64,000 nt of DNA from the NCBI RefSeq assembly GCF_050589825.1, contig NZ_JBNGOZ010000007.1, positions 1-64,000 on the forward strand, written 5' to 3'. Source of the stretch: Carboxylicivirga longa (GTDB taxonomy: Bacteria > Bacteroidota > Bacteroidia > Bacteroidales > Marinilabiliaceae). Position numbers and translations under genes: made by a program. How positions within the stretch are numbered: position 1 is the first letter of the stretch; every line of letters begins with the position of its first letter. Shown in pieces: positions 24,740 to 34,094 of this stretch. Under the pieces are notes generated by a model. That model was not told the DNA's origin, did no database searches, and worked only from the letters and a program-made list of their open reading frames with translations.

Positions 24740-27712
24740 GTCCTTTGCAGCATCGGGCGGTAGCACAACACCAATACCCTTTTGCCCATCTATTTTAATA
24801 CAACAGGGCGCGGGCAACTGCACATGTCGTATATAATCGTCTTCATAAACAGCAGGCAAGGCATCAAGATAAGCCATATTCACGTATCCATCATTCACGC
24901 TGGGGGTTACAGTGAAATATCCTACACGCAAGCTCGTCAGGTTCTGAAAAAAATGGGTACCCTGACTGGGATCCACGCGGTAATTTTCAAGCCCCATCTC
25001 CACAATGAGTCTTGCCCCGGATATTTGGGTCCATTTCACCGGAATACCCAGCCATGGATCTTGCGAGCCCCAGCGCCCCGGCCCAATAAGCACATAACCC
25101 TGCTGCCGTGCATGAAACGGAGCATTCAACCGATCAAATATGGGCACTAGCTTATGATTATTGGCCGGTTTAAAATTATCGTTCCTCACATATATAATGT
25201 CCCTGACATCATCAATAGCACCATTGCCCAAAGCCGACATCGAATGAATTAGCGTAGTTTTCGGTTGAATCTCCTCCAAGTTTTCCTGGATGGTTTCTTT
25301 GGAATCAACAATGGGTCTGATCTGCAAAAGATAAAATACCGGCTTTTGACCTTGCGGTACCTGTAGGTCCACAGCAAACTCCACCTCTACAGGCTGGTTC
25401 ATCTCGCGCTGCCCTATCTCCAGCACTTTATTGATGATGGGAGCCAAAGGAAAGGCATCGTATTTTAACACATTGGCAAAGGTTACCAAACGTAATCCCT
25501 TGGCCATTAAACCATCACGAATCATGTGATTATCATAGTCATAAACTGAGCCCAGCCAGCGTAAGGTTCCATGGTCTTCGGCCTGCTTCACATCCATCTT
25601 TACAAGATTAACCGCATCATTCACCGAAGGGTGAAAACTAGCAGATTTCATGTCGAGGGCGAAAAAATGCTTCTGCGTTTCGCGCACTGCCATATCGGTG
25701 CTTGACAACTGTAGTATCTTCTGTGGGTATTTGGGCGAGAAGCGTAAGGAAGCCCCCCCTTCCACAATGTACTTACCCAGGCCCATGGCCACATTAACGG
25801 TAGCATCCTCGGCTTTCTCCGGATCGATAGGGTAGAAATTAACCGAGCGCCCCACCCCCGAAAAAGTTGGGTAAAACACATCGCCATGGCGCTGCCCCAC
25901 AAGCTCCTGCAGGACAATGCCCATACGCTCTTCATCAATCACATTCATAGTCGCTTCCATATACCGCTTACTTGACTTATAAAAGGCGGAAGCATAAACG
26001 CACTTAATGGCATTACAAAGCTGGTCAAGCACCACCTCTTCAGCATCATCATTGGCAATCATATAGGTTGAATAGATACCCGCGAAAGGCTGATAATGGC
26101 TATCCTCCAATACACTGGAAGAACGCACTGCTACCGGCCCCCGTGATATGGTGATGAACTTACTGAGGTCGCCGTGTATGCGCTCTGGCAGATGAGCCTG
26201 TAAAAAGGCAGCCAGCACCTCCTCATCACTCTGTTCTGACAAGGCTGTGGGGTACAGATTATTACTCTCCATGAACTCTTCAAACACGTCGGTACTCAGC
26301 ACCACGGTGCGTGGTATGGTTACGATGACATCCTCAAAAGCGTGAAAAGCATTGTATTTCTTAATCAGCAGATTAAGAAAGGCAAGCCCACGGGCCTTAC
26401 CTCCAATGGTACCATCGCCAATACGGGTAAATGTCAGATACTCATCAAACTTATCGCGATAGAACTTGGCAATAACACCCCGTGCCTTGTTGTATCGAAA
26501 CTGCGCGATGGTGTCGATCAAAAAGCGCTTAGTAGCATCTAAATTATCAAAATCATCCACACGCAAATGCTTAATCACCTCAGCCACCGAAAACAAGGCA
26601 CGGGCATTCAGCCACTTTGATACATGGTCGCGCTGGAAATGGTACAGTAAGGACTCATCAGGTATCTGAAACAGCCGCTCTTGCAATTCCTTCAGATTAC
26701 TTACTCTCCCCACCTCCTGACCTGTTTGTGGGTTGATAAAAACAAAATCGCCAAAGGCCAGGTATTTGTTAATAAAATGTTTGAGACGACGCAGTAAAGA
26801 AGAGGAATGTTTATAAAGAAAACCCACCCGCAAATCTTTGGCAGTAGTTTCAAGGCTCCTATTGGATGACTGAAGCAAAAAGGGCATGTATTTATTGCGC
26901 TGCTTCACATATTTTGCCAGTTTAATTCCCGCCTCACTATCCTTCACGCCTTCTTTTTCATACGAAACATCAGAGATAATACCCAGGAGATTATCTTCAA
27001 ACTTATCGTAAACAGCAATGGCTTCTTCATAGGTACGGGCCAACAATATCTTTGGACGTCCTCGCATGCGCATCATCTTCTGATGCTCATTAAGTCCTTC
27101 GTCCATAAACTTTTTAGCCTGGGTTAATATGATCCGATAAATCAAGGGCAGATAACTGGAATAGAAACGCACCGAGTCTTCCACCAGCAATATGGTTTGA
27201 ACGCCTACTTCTTCCACATCGTGCTCCACGTTCATTGTATCCTCAATCAACTTAATAATGGCCAGCATTATATCGGCATTGCCCAGCCAGCAAAAAACAT
27301 AATCGATGGCGCTTGTGTCTTCGCGTCGCATTCGCACCGATACCTCACGCGAAAAAGGCGTAAGTACAACAATGGGTATTTGAGCATATGAAGATTTTAC
27401 CTTTTTTGCCATGGAGAAAGGATCCATCCCCCCGATACTGAGCATGGTAATTACCAGGTCTATGTGCTCACGCTCCAGCACCTCCATGGCAGCCTCCGAC
27501 GTTTCAACATGGATGAACTGAGGCGGATAACGTAAGTTTAAGGAAACATATTCATTAAATAGCTGCTCGTCGATGCGGCCATCTTCATCAAGCATAAAGG
27601 CATCATACCCGCTGCATATTAACAGCACCTTGTGTATGCGCCTTTGCATGAGGCGGTCAAAAGCCATTTCTGAAAAATAGCTTCCCTCGTGTATCGTTTG
27701 TAATTTTGTCAT
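24734..27712 (-). CDS. receiver-ATP-grasp (PEP-synthase-like) signalling protein, short paralog
   Basis: A 992-residue cytoplasmic protein. Residues ~27-160 look like a degenerate receiver (IDLVITMLSIGG has no phospho-acceptor Asp). Residues ~170-325 form an intact receiver: acidic pair in ILLVEDS, acceptor Asp in GIISDVSYEKEG, Lys in FLYKHSS, with an insertion after the first helix. Residues ~430-805 are the PPDK/PEP-synthase N-terminal ATP-grasp: TIGGKARGLAF, GPVAVRSSSVLEDS, then VEVEFAVD and YLLQIRPIV. The phosphohistidine swivel and PEP barrel are absent. Instead ~825-992 is a distinct domain with GPGRWGSQDPWLGIPV and GTHFFQNLTS. The acceptor of any phosphate is unknown. It lies 28 bases downstream of its larger paralog. 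Confidence 0.88.
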   Translation of the reverse strand: MTKLQTIHEGSYFSEMAFDRLMQRRIHKVLLICSGYDAFMLDEDGRIDEQLFNEYVSLNLRYPPQFIHVETSEAAMEVLEREHIDLVITMLSIGGMDPFSMAKKVKSSYAQIPIVVLTPFSREVSVRMRREDTSAIDYVFCWLGNADIMLAIIKLIEDTMNVEHDVEEVGVQTILLVEDSVRFYSSYLPLIYRIILTQAKKFMDEGLNEHQKMMRMRGRPKILLARTYEEAIAVYDKFEDNLLGIISDVSYEKEGVKDSEAGIKLAKYVKQRNKYMPFLLQSSNRSLETTAKDLRVGFLYKHSSSLLRRLKHFINKYLAFGDFVFINPQTGQEVGRVSNLKELQERLFQIPDESLLYHFQRDHVSKWLNARALFSVAEVIKHLRVDDFDNLDATKRFLIDTIAQFRYNKARGVIAKFYRDKFDEYLTFTRIGDGTIGGKARGLAFLNLLIKKYNAFHAFEDVIVTIPRTVVLSTDVFEEFMESNNLYPTALSEQSDEEVLAAFLQAHLPERIHGDLSKFITISRGPVAVRSSSVLEDSHYQPFAGIYSTYMIANDDAEEVVLDQLCNAIKCVYASAFYKSSKRYMEATMNVIDEERMGIVLQELVGQRHGDVFYPTFSGVGRSVNFYPIDPEKAEDATVNVAMGLGKYIVEGGASLRFSPKYPQKILQLSSTDMAVRETQKHFFALDMKSASFHPSVNDAVNLVKMDVKQAEDHGTLRWLGSVYDYDNHMIRDGLMAKGLRLVTFANVLKYDAFPLAPIINKVLEIGQREMNQPVEVEFAVDLQVPQGQKPVFYLLQIRPIVDSKETIQENLEEIQPKTTLIHSMSALGNGAIDDVRDIIYVRNDNFKPANNHKLVPIFDRLNAPFHARQQGYVLIGPGRWGSQDPWLGIPVKWTQISGARLIVEMGLENYRVDPSQGTHFFQNLTSLRVGYFTVTPSVNDGYVNMAYLDALPAVYEDDYIRHVQLPAPCCIKIDGQKGIGVVLPPDAAKDK

Positions 27713-27740
27713 TCAATATTTATTTAAACCACTCCGCCTT

Positions 27741-30700
27741 TCATTCCGGCAAAGTAACTACTGCTTTCCTTCTTTTTCCATCCATCCGAATACTAAGGGG
27801 GCGATCAAAGCGAACGTGGCGAAAATAAGTGCTTCGCTCCACCTCATGACCCTGCTTCAGCAGCTCCCAATTAATGAAGGATTCGGCTTCGCTGCGCACT
27901 ACCGAGCAATAGCCCACCTGCATAGTGGTAACATTATGAAAGAAATGTGATCCTCCGGATGCTTCCAATGGAAAATCATCAAGATCCGTTTCTACAATCA
28001 TTTTAGCATGTCCTATCTGAGGCCATGAAACCGGAATACCAATCCAAGGATCACGCGTACCCCAGCGGCCGGCACCAATCAAAATATAATGTCGTCCAGA
28101 CTTCTTCATTTTAGCATTGAGTTGCTCAATTTCCTTACTCATCGCTCGTGTTTGCGCTTTATCAAAGGACTCGCTATCAACATAAATAATATCGGAAATA
28201 TTTTCATTGATGCCGTTGCCCATGCTCTGTACCGATTGCAATAATATCCTGTCTGGATTAATGTGTGCCATATCGATGCTGTAGTTCTGGTCACTCCCCA
28301 GTAAGGGCTTAATCTGCAAAAGATAAAAAGTAGCCCGCCCCTCTTTATCTTTCTTCAGATCTACCGCAAACTCAATTTCAACGGGCGCACCCATGGCCTC
28401 CCTCACCACATCGAGCACCACCTCCAGCGTCTTCGACAGCGGGATGTAATTGTATTTTAGAATGTCGGCAAAATTGATAATGCGCGGACCACTTGCATCC
28501 AGCCCGGCCTGTATGGTATTGTTATCGGGGTTATATACCGAGGCCAGATGCGCTAAGGTGCCATGCATCTCAGCATCATAAATATCCATGCGTTTTAATC
28601 CGGCCATGTCGCCCTCCAGCAGGTTCAGCTCTTTCTTTTCCAGGTCGATGGCATAAAACTCAGTCTGTGAATTCTTCAGTTGATCTTTGGGTGCATTATT
28701 ATCCAAATCGGGATAGGCAGGACAGAAGCGCAAGGCTTTCTCGCCATCTACCACATATTTACCAAAACCCAGGGCCATCACTGCGAAACCATCCTCAGGG
28801 TTCATATGGCCAAAGGAATAATAATTATACGACTGTGCCACCCCACTGATGGAAGGGTAAAAAACCTGGCCATACTGATGACCCACGGCTTCCTGTATTA
28901 CCACCGCCATCTTCTCCTCTTCAATTTTAAAATCAACGGCTTCAGTAAAAGCACGGGCGCTATCGCTGTATACCGAGGCGAACACCAGCTTAACCGCATT
29001 ACAGAGATCCTGCAAGCGCGCTTGCGGTGTATCGGCATTATTAGGCAGCAGATAGGTCTCAAACACACCTGAGAAGGGCTGCTTCAAACTATCTTCAAGC
29101 AGTCCCGAAGAGCGAACGGCAAGCGGCCCGGTAAACAAACCCAACAGGCGCTTTAGGCGCTGAACAAGGCTGGATGACAACTCACCCGCCATAAAGAGCT
29201 TCTTAATACGGTGATAACTCAGGTCGCGAAAAGCAACGTCGCGCAGCTTATTACGTTCAATAAACATCTCAAACTCATCGGTTCCCACCACGGTAGTGCG
29301 GGGAGTTCGAATTTTAATACCGGGCACGTGGCGCTCAAAATCAAAATTAAATAACAGGGTGTTGATAAAAGATAGCCCCCTTCCCTTACCCCCGAGCGAG
29401 CCACCCGACAAGCTTACTATTTTGGTATCATCGATGGCATCCACCTCGTCAAAAGCAATGACCTTGCCTTGGTTCTTCTCTTCGCGATGATGCGTTATTA
29501 CATCCAGCAGATACGAGCGGATATGTTCAGAATCCTCAAAGTCAGAAATACGATAGGGCGCAATCTTACGGGCAATTTTTATCTCCCCCCGTGCCATCAG
29601 CCACAAGGAAAAATGATTTTTACGTGCGTGGTAAACGATGGACTCCACGGGTACAGTGCGCATGGCACGCTCAAACTCTTTAAGGTTACGTGCCACCGCA
29701 ATGGTTCTGCCGCCCGCATCTTTATACACAAAATTACCAAAGCCCAGGTAACGACTGATAAAAGTTTTAATATCCTGAATAAGGCTGTCGGAATACTTGT
29801 TAATAAAAACAGTTTTCAGCTCGTAGGCATCCTGCGAATACTCTATCTTGGCCGACTGAAGAATCACCGGCAAGTCTTTGATCTGTTGCTTGGCATAGCT
29901 TACCAGGTCAAAGCCGGCATTCACATCGAGCTTTCCCTCTCGCGAAAACTCCACATCAGAGATCATGCACAACAGGTAATCGCGATATTTATCAATGATG
30001 GCCTGTGCCTCTTCGTAAGTGCGGGCCAGTATAATTTTGGGTCGGGCCTTGAGGCGCAGCACCCCATACAACTCATCTTCCTTCACATCATCAATCAGTC
30101 GCTTGGTTTGCTCCAACACACTGGCGTACAGCAAAGGCAAATACTTGGAATAATAGGTAACCGAGTCTTCCACCAGTAAAATGACCCGCGCCAGCCCGAT
30201 AGCCGTATCATTCTCAATATTCACCTGATCCTCAAGGTGAAACACCATGGATGAAAAAACCTTAGGATCACCGTTCCACACATAAATCTCATCGAGTACG
30301 CCTAGCTCCTGCTGCCGCTCCTGAAAATAAGGAATATCGGCATCGCTATTAAGCAGCATAAAAATAGGAATGTAAGGATACTCTTCTTTCACCATCTGAC
30401 TCAAAACCATGGGTTTTTGCTTCTCCACACCCACCATCACAATAATCAAATCAAAGTGCTTCTCATTAAGTTTACTGATGGCCTCCTCGTAGGTGGTAAC
30501 CCCGGTTACCCGCGGCAGCAGCGAGAGGTGCAACTGATGAAAACCGCCCATCACCTGTTCGGTAAAGCGCCCTTCGTTTTCAATGGCATAAGCATCGTAC
30601 AGGGTTGCCACCAGCAATATTTCTTTCACCCTGAAGGGCATCAGATCGTGATAGATATCACGAGCCGCATTGTTGTGGTGCATAAAGTTTTGCAGCAGGT

Positions 30701-31958
30701 GCTTACCGGGCTTACGTCCCTCCTCGGCCGATGTTGCCGACATTTTTCGCCGATCCATACTGCTGTGCGATTTTACGCGCTCCATCAGACGGCGCGCCTC
30801 CAAACCATTCAGGTAGCCCACTATTAAATGACAGAGGTTTAGCACCAGGTCATTCTCCTCATTCAGAAACAGCTCTTCGCGCGTTTTGGCCAACTCTTTG
30901 AGATAATAAATTTCGACGCTTCCCTTTTTTCCATGTATCGTTTCAAAGGAATGATGCAATAGCCAGGGCGTCTCAGCAAAACCGGGACTCACAAACTCAG
31001 CCTCTTCGAAACGTATCCGTGCCACCGAATAATTAGGATACTGCATACCAGCCGGCAGCTTATCAACAACCTGCTGCAGGGTATCGCGGGGCGGCAGTTG
31101 CAGCGCCAGTATACGTGCGGTTTCGTTGATGGTATGCAATTCTTTCAAACGCTCATCATGCTCTCGCATTTCACGGGCGGCCAGCCGATCATTCATAAAA
31201 TCAGTGATGAGGCGCGATAAGGTGATTAACAGGTCGCGCTCTTCAGGCAGAAAAGGATCTCCATTAACGGCGGGGAAGGACTTGGTATAAAATATATCGA
31301 TGGATCCATGCTGCCCATCCCGTGTTTGCAATCGCTGTGTCTGCACCCATTCCGTTTCAATAAAATATTCGCTTGTATACACTTTGTCCCCCAGCTGAAT
31401 GCGCGCCACGGTATATTCCGGATATTGCCATCCCTGCGGAGCGATAAAAGCAATCTGCTGTAGCACACCATCTACCGATTTCCCTTCGTTGATGATACGT
31501 GTAGTACGATTAATCGTTGATAACTCCTTCAATCGCTCTATGGATTCGGAATGTTGCTGTTGAGCCAGTCCCTTGTTCAGGTAATCACTAATCATACGCG
31601 CCACCTGATTAATCAAAGATCGTTCATCGCGTGTAAAAGCACCTTCATCTCTGGGGGCATGCTCATTGCGGTAATAAACATCAATAACCCCTTTGGCCCC
31701 ATCAATAGTTGAAAATCGTTCGGTGAGACCCGCCATACTTTCCTCAAAGCCTTCGCTCTGGAAGGTTTTGTTACCATAACGAATACGAATGCACACATCC
31801 TTATGTGAAAAGCCATCAATCATGCTTTCAACAACGCTTTGCAGGCTGGCTGATACAGCGCCATCCTGTTGTAGCATAGCCAGTACCTTATCCAATGCCA
31901 ACAGCACGCGCTGCGAACCCGGTTCCGTAGATGATCTGTGAGGCCTTGTCTTTGTCAT
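27741..31958 (-). CDS. triple sensor-receiver-ATP-grasp (PEP-synthase-like) protein, long paralog
   Basis: A 1405-residue cytoplasmic protein. Three tandem GAF-like sensor repeats fill residues ~10-400; matching strips are VCIRIRYGNKTFQSEGF, TVARIQLGDKVYTSEYF and SVARIRFEEAEFVSPGF, each followed by a G-x-I-[DE]-[VI]-[FY]-Y strand. Then a degenerate receiver (~440-590), an intact receiver (~590-750; LLVEDS, CMISDVEF, FINKYS), the ATP-grasp (~850-1225; LGGKGRGLSF, GPLAVRSSGLLEDS, VEIEFAVD) and the C-terminal domain (GAGRWGTRDPWIGIPV, GGSHFFHNVTT). The Gln-x-Arg-Pro end of the ATP site reads LLQIKPLL, with Lys for Arg. No phosphohistidine or PEP domain. The frame extends to 32024, but MTKTRPH at 31958 is preferred. 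First gene of the unit; the gene at 24734 follows after 28 bases. Confidence 0.88.
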   Translation of the reverse strand: MTKTRPHRSSTEPGSQRVLLALDKVLAMLQQDGAVSASLQSVVESMIDGFSHKDVCIRIRYGNKTFQSEGFEESMAGLTERFSTIDGAKGVIDVYYRNEHAPRDEGAFTRDERSLINQVARMISDYLNKGLAQQQHSESIERLKELSTINRTTRIINEGKSVDGVLQQIAFIAPQGWQYPEYTVARIQLGDKVYTSEYFIETEWVQTQRLQTRDGQHGSIDIFYTKSFPAVNGDPFLPEERDLLITLSRLITDFMNDRLAAREMREHDERLKELHTINETARILALQLPPRDTLQQVVDKLPAGMQYPNYSVARIRFEEAEFVSPGFAETPWLLHHSFETIHGKKGSVEIYYLKELAKTREELFLNEENDLVLNLCHLIVGYLNGLEARRLMERVKSHSSMDRRKMSATSAEEGRKPGKHLLQNFMHHNNAARDIYHDLMPFRVKEILLVATLYDAYAIENEGRFTEQVMGGFHQLHLSLLPRVTGVTTYEEAISKLNEKHFDLIIVMVGVEKQKPMVLSQMVKEEYPYIPIFMLLNSDADIPYFQERQQELGVLDEIYVWNGDPKVFSSMVFHLEDQVNIENDTAIGLARVILLVEDSVTYYSKYLPLLYASVLEQTKRLIDDVKEDELYGVLRLKARPKIILARTYEEAQAIIDKYRDYLLCMISDVEFSREGKLDVNAGFDLVSYAKQQIKDLPVILQSAKIEYSQDAYELKTVFINKYSDSLIQDIKTFISRYLGFGNFVYKDAGGRTIAVARNLKEFERAMRTVPVESIVYHARKNHFSLWLMARGEIKIARKIAPYRISDFEDSEHIRSYLLDVITHHREEKNQGKVIAFDEVDAIDDTKIVSLSGGSLGGKGRGLSFINTLLFNFDFERHVPGIKIRTPRTTVVGTDEFEMFIERNKLRDVAFRDLSYHRIKKLFMAGELSSSLVQRLKRLLGLFTGPLAVRSSGLLEDSLKQPFSGVFETYLLPNNADTPQARLQDLCNAVKLVFASVYSDSARAFTEAVDFKIEEEKMAVVIQEAVGHQYGQVFYPSISGVAQSYNYYSFGHMNPEDGFAVMALGFGKYVVDGEKALRFCPAYPDLDNNAPKDQLKNSQTEFYAIDLEKKELNLLEGDMAGLKRMDIYDAEMHGTLAHLASVYNPDNNTIQAGLDASGPRIINFADILKYNYIPLSKTLEVVLDVVREAMGAPVEIEFAVDLKKDKEGRATFYLLQIKPLLGSDQNYSIDMAHINPDRILLQSVQSMGNGINENISDIIYVDSESFDKAQTRAMSKEIEQLNAKMKKSGRHYILIGAGRWGTRDPWIGIPVSWPQIGHAKMIVETDLDDFPLEASGGSHFFHNVTTMQVGYCSVVRSEAESFINWELLKQGHEVERSTYFRHVRFDRPLSIRMDGKRRKAVVTLPE

Positions 31959-32047
31959 TATAATCAAGTATAAAATGCATAAGTTACACAAAAAGTTGAA
32001 AACACAAGGCCAATTAGCCTGCATTAGTCTTCCGTGAACTCGCTTAT

Positions 32048-32055
32048 CAAAAATA
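32048..32055 (-). promoter_or_regulatory. candidate -7 box for the receiver/ATP-grasp operon
   Basis: On the minus strand this reads TATTTTTG, predicting a leader of about 83 nt before the ATG at 31958. A start at 32024 would leave almost no leader, which supports the shorter protein. On the + strand TACCTTTA (32063-32070) is a near match for gdhA. Confidence 0.45.
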
Positions 32056-32183
32056 AAATTTCTACCTTTATCATTGCTAACTACTCCTTGTTAATCCCAA
32101 TATGGGTGATTGATGAGCTATTCGCTGCTACCTGCCTCTTGGCGGTGCAAATCGCCCAATAGCAACTCTTTAATTGCACAATT

Positions 32184-33536
32184 ATGTCACATTCTTCATC
32201 ACTTGCAACAAATGCCTTTATGGCTGAATTAATTGCAAAAAATCCGGCCGAACCGGAATATCATCAGGCCGTACACGAGGTCGTTGAATCACTCGATCAT
32301 TTTTTGAGTGAGCATCCTAAGTATAAGCACGCGCGTATCCTTGAACGCATCGTTGAACCCGAGCGTATCATAATCTTCCGCGTTCCCTGGGTCGATGACA
32401 AGGGTATGATGCGGGTGAATAGGGGCTACCGCATTGAAATGAACAGCGCCATTGGTCCTTACAAGGGCGGTCTGCGTTTTCACCCCACCGTTAACATGGG
32501 CATTCTCAAGTTTCTTGCCTTCGAACAGGTATTTAAAAACAGCCTTACAACCCTACCCATGGGAGGTGGCAAAGGTGGTAGTGATTTTGATCCCAAGGGC
32601 AAATCGGACAATGAAGTAATGCATTTTTGCCAAAGCTTTATGACGGAATTACACCGACACATAGGTGCCAACACCGACATTCCGGCAGGCGACATAGGCG
32701 TAGGCGGACGCGAAATAGGCTATCTTTTTGGTCAATACAAACGCATTGCCAATGAGTTTACCGGTGTATTAACCGGTAAAGGCCTGAATTGGGGCGGCAG
32801 TCTCATACGACCCGAAGCAACCGGCTATGGCAATGTATACTTTGCACAGGAAATGCTAAAAACACGCGGAGAAGACATCAAAGGAAAGACGGTATTGGTT
32901 TCAGGCTCCGGTAATGTGGCGCAATTCACCGTTGAAAAAGTCAATCAGTTGGGAGGTAAAGTGCTTACTCTCTCCGACTCCAGTGGTTATATTTATGATC
33001 CGGACGGGATTGACAATGAGAAGTTAAAGTATGTAATGTACCTGAAAAATAATAAACGGGGTCGCATTAAAGAATATGCCGATAAATACGGTGTGAAGTA
33101 TGAAGAAGGCAAACGTCCCTGGGCCGAAAAAGCACAGATTGCACTGCCCAGTGCCACCCAGAATGAAATTAATAAGGAAGAAGCACAACTATTGGTAAGC
33201 AATGGATGCATCTGCGTATCAGAAGGAGCGAATATGCCGTCAACACCCGAGGCCATAGAGGTATTTCTTGATAAGGGCATTTTATACGGACCGGGTAAGG
33301 CTGCCAATGCCGGCGGCGTAGCGGTATCGGGACTAGAGATGACACAGAACAGTATGCGTCTGAACTGGACCGCCGAGGAGGTAGATAAGCGGCTTCACCT
33401 GATTATGCAAAGCATACACGCCACCTGCTGTAAATACGGCAGAAAAAGTGACGATTACGTCAATTATGTGGATGGCGCTAACATTGGAGGCTTTGTAAAA
33501 GTAGCAGACGCCATGATGGCGCAAGGCGCTGTTTAA
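32184..33536 (+). CDS. gdhA: glutamate dehydrogenase, NADP-type
   Basis: A 450-residue hexameric-type enzyme interconverting 2-oxoglutarate plus ammonia and glutamate. Catalytic residues are all present: Lys94 (GPYKGGLRFHP), Lys118 (FKNSLTTLP), Lys130 (PMGGGKGGSDFDPKGKSD) and Asp170 (PAGDIGVGGREIG). The nucleotide segment SGSGNVAQ followed by LSDSSGYIYD resembles the E. coli NADP enzyme (ASDSSG), so an NADPH-linked, ammonia-assimilating role is likely. It is divergent from the receiver/ATP-grasp operon. A strong hairpin follows. One of three paralogs in 16 kb. Confidence 0.93.
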   Translation: MSHSSSLATNAFMAELIAKNPAEPEYHQAVHEVVESLDHFLSEHPKYKHARILERIVEPERIIIFRVPWVDDKGMMRVNRGYRIEMNSAIGPYKGGLRFHPTVNMGILKFLAFEQVFKNSLTTLPMGGGKGGSDFDPKGKSDNEVMHFCQSFMTELHRHIGANTDIPAGDIGVGGREIGYLFGQYKRIANEFTGVLTGKGLNWGGSLIRPEATGYGNVYFAQEMLKTRGEDIKGKTVLVSGSGNVAQFTVEKVNQLGGKVLTLSDSSGYIYDPDGIDNEKLKYVMYLKNNKRGRIKEYADKYGVKYEEGKRPWAEKAQIALPSATQNEINKEEAQLLVSNGCICVSEGANMPSTPEAIEVFLDKGILYGPGKAANAGGVAVSGLEMTQNSMRLNWTAEEVDKRLHLIMQSIHATCCKYGRKSDDYVNYVDGANIGGFVKVADAMMAQGAV

Positions 33537-33567
33537 ATGCGATCACCCCCAAGATCAATAACCATAA

Positions 33568-33603
33568 AAAAAGAGGGAAGCGATACGCTTCCCTCTTTTT
33601 TTA
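33568..33603. terminator. bidirectional terminator
   Basis: AAAGAGGGAAGCG and CGCTTCCCTCTTT arms with a three-base loop are flanked by A's on the left and T's on the right. It serves gdhA and the converging exb operon. Confidence 0.9.
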
Positions 33604-33619
33604 TATCACGATAAATAAA

Positions 33620-34093
33620 TTATCTGTTTTGAACTAATTCAGCAGCTGAATAGTTAAGTTTCAATGCTGCCGCCTTACGCAAAGCCTGCTTAATATCAGT
33701 GATAATACCCATTGAACACTCTTTATCAGCTTTGATCGATACAATCATCTTCGATTGGTCGGCTTCCGTCATGTTATCACGCGACTGTGCGATATAACTC
33801 TGAATGTCTTCCACTGTTGAAAACTGATCGTTCAGCTGAATACGAGGTTCACTTCCGTATAAAGACTGATACTTTTTGGCCGGCACCCCTACATAAATAA
33901 AGGTTACCAACTCTTTTCTTTCAAGCTTTACCAATTCTGTTGCCTGAGCAGGTCTCACTACTACGTTGAGATCTACCTCCTTCATGGTTGTTGATACCAT
34001 AAAGAAGAAAAGCAACATAAATACGATATCGGGTAACGAGGCCGTGTTAATAGCTTGCTGGCCACCGCTCTTCTTTTTTCTGAACTTTGCCAT
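33620..34093 (-). CDS. exbD: ExbD/TolR-family biopolymer transport protein
   Basis: A 157-residue protein with one N-terminal TM (~21-41, SLPDIVFMLLFFFMVSTTM); the Asp in SLPDIVF is the proton-path residue of ExbD/TolR. The rest is periplasmic. Together with an ExbB-type channel it converts the proton gradient into mechanical work for TonB-dependent import or similar. It is last in the operon exbB-hypothetical-exbD-exbD, one base after the stop of the preceding exbD. Confidence 0.9.
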   Translation of the reverse strand: MAKFRKKKSGGQQAINTASLPDIVFMLLFFFMVSTTMKEVDLNVVVRPAQATELVKLERKELVTFIYVGVPAKKYQSLYGSEPRIQLNDQFSTVEDIQSYIAQSRDNMTEADQSKMIVSIKADKECSMGIITDIKQALRKAAALKLNYSAAELVQNR

Positions 34094-34094
34094 G

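Noticed and set aside
29469..30179. 236-codon open frame on the plus strand
   Set aside because: Fully opposite the receiver part of the large paralog gene, whose motifs are clear. No domain or ribosome-binding site supports the antisense frame.
31959..32024. N-terminal extension of the long receiver/ATP-grasp protein
   Set aside because: It would add a hydrophobic segment to a cytoplasmic protein and leave almost no leader behind the candidate promoter at 32048.
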